Below, one piece after another: positions 62,172 through 64,000 of a stretch of DNA of 64,000 bases. The translations under genes and the position numbers were made by a program. The notes below the pieces were generated by a model, which was not told the origin of the DNA, made no database searches, and saw only the letters and a program-made list of their open reading frames with translations. This DNA is from Rhodanobacter panaciterrae (GTDB lineage: Bacteria; Pseudomonadota; Gammaproteobacteria; Xanthomonadales; Rhodanobacteraceae). The stretch covers positions 1,860,001 to 1,924,000 of the forward strand of contig NZ_BMXT01000001.1 in assembly GCF_014651895.1 (NCBI RefSeq), in the 5' to 3' direction. Numbering within the stretch: position 1 is the stretch's first letter; each line of letters opens with the position of its first letter.

Positions 62172-62175
<4 letters not shown>
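60856..62175 (-). CDS. sufD: Fe-S cluster assembly protein SufD
   Basis: A 439-residue member of the SufB/SufD family with a right-handed beta-helix core (about 110-380). The C-terminal segment EVKAAHGATVGQLDERSLFYLRSRGI (part AAHGATVGQLDE) carries the conserved His of SufD, and LFYLRSRGIPLAEA is shared by SufB and SufD. It forms the SufBC2D scaffold. Its ATG overlaps the sufC stop in ATGA. The stop is followed by the hairpin repeat. Confidence 0.96.
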
Positions 62176-62926
<751 letters not shown>

Positions 62927-62930
<4 letters not shown>

Positions 62931-63429
62931 TTCTTCGATTCCGCCGCCAGCGTGCACGGCCCGTTGCCTACCAGAAATTTGTAACCCTCGATGACACTGG
63001 ATTTGCTTGCTGCATTCAAATCGCACGTGGCAACGATGGGGACGCTCAATACTTCACCGAACAGCGTGGGATCCGACAGCCAGCCGGCCCGAAAGGACTG
63101 GCCATCCGTCGACAGCCGCAGTCCCCACGGCACGGTGTTTTGCGTGACGGTCAGCACCGGTACGTGGGCGCTCCATGCGAACCGGCGAATCGGCCCCACC
63201 GTGAAATGCCCTTGCGCGTCAGTGACGACTTCCTGTTTCCTCGCGCTGGACGCCATCTCGCCGGATGCATCCATCACGTCGGCCAGTTGTATGTGCGCAC
63301 CCGCCACCGGCTGGCCAGCCTTGACGACCGTGCCGGTAATCCGCGGCGCGGTCAGATAGCGATGCGGCCAGGGCACGCAGCCGGCGAGTCCCGCGAACAT
63401 GCTGCACAGCAAAAGTCGATGGAACGGCC

Positions 63430-63433
<4 letters not shown>
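62927..63433 (-). CDS. Putative lipoprotein encoded inside the suf operon
   Basis: A 168-residue protein with lipobox LAGC (C19) and Val at +2, so outer-membrane sorting is expected. The middle (about 30-85) looks like a carboxypeptidase-regulatory or transthyretin-like beta domain ([21 protein letters not shown], then [12 protein letters not shown]). The C-terminal part has two Cys (VATCDLN and NGPCTLA). I do not recognise a named family. It is coupled to sufB and to sufC by ATGA overlaps on both sides, which is unusual for a non-suf gene. Confidence 0.85.

Positions 63434-64000
<567 letters not shown>

Overview
The window is 64 kb of chromosome from a GC-rich gammaproteobacterium. The split pqiA genes next to pqiB, the Fiu-type receptor beside a PKHD hydroxylase, a suf operon without sufA or sufE next to sufS, paired M13 peptidases, and palindromic CT-rich intergenic repeats all suggest Xanthomonadales, most likely Rhodanobacteraceae (Rhodanobacter/Dyella-like). 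That assignment is an inference from gene content. I see no rRNA, tRNA, CRISPR array, integrase or insertion sequence. Genes are densely packed, and ATGA or TGATG overlaps mark many operons.

Layout. 1-7.2 kb: pqiA-pqiA-pqiB (minus), a thioredoxin-TPR protein, a DUF4442 hot-dog protein, an ECF sigma factor with a membrane partner, a DUF502 protein and an M14 carboxypeptidase. 7.3-12.9 kb: an M13 peptidase lipoprotein, then an iron-uptake pair (Fiu-like receptor and PiuC/YbiX-like hydroxylase) behind a Fur box. 13-26.5 kb: rapA, an amino acid permease, rhomboid protease, NlpC/P60 hydrolase, YggS, M20 dipeptidase, a ComEA-like protein, a SET-domain protein, a GNAT enzyme, a membrane protein and an M1 aminopeptidase. 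26.8-33.4 kb: a two-component system followed by a complete tripartite ABC exporter (outer-membrane factor, FtsX-type permease, ATPase, adaptor).

33.4-42.1 kb holds the most unusual block. It encodes an alpha/beta hydrolase, two half-size DMT transporters, a DegT-type aminotransferase, an arginase-fold UPF0489-like protein, a FemAB/BioF2-like acyltransferase, a stand-alone acyl carrier protein, a FabF-like ketosynthase, a class III aminotransferase and a MtnX-like phosphatase. I read it as a candidate, undescribed biosynthetic locus for an exported, nitrogen-containing acyl product. The product is unknown.

42.2-53 kb: a PAP2 phosphatase, a TolC-adaptor-RND efflux operon, a YVTN beta-propeller protein, a QseB/PmrA-like two-component system, a histidine phosphatase-like protein and an AT-richer orphan secreted protein. 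Similar direct-repeat operators lie before the RND operon and before the response regulator gene. 53-59.4 kb: a Rieske protein, GNAT enzyme, second M13 peptidase, panE, a YihG-like acyltransferase and an aspartyl protease with PDZ domain. 59.5-64 kb: the suf Fe-S assembly operon (sufB-lipoprotein-sufC-sufD-sufS, minus strand). An unrelated lipoprotein gene is translationally coupled between sufB and sufC, and a hairpin repeat separates sufD from sufS. pqiB and sufB are cut by the window edges.
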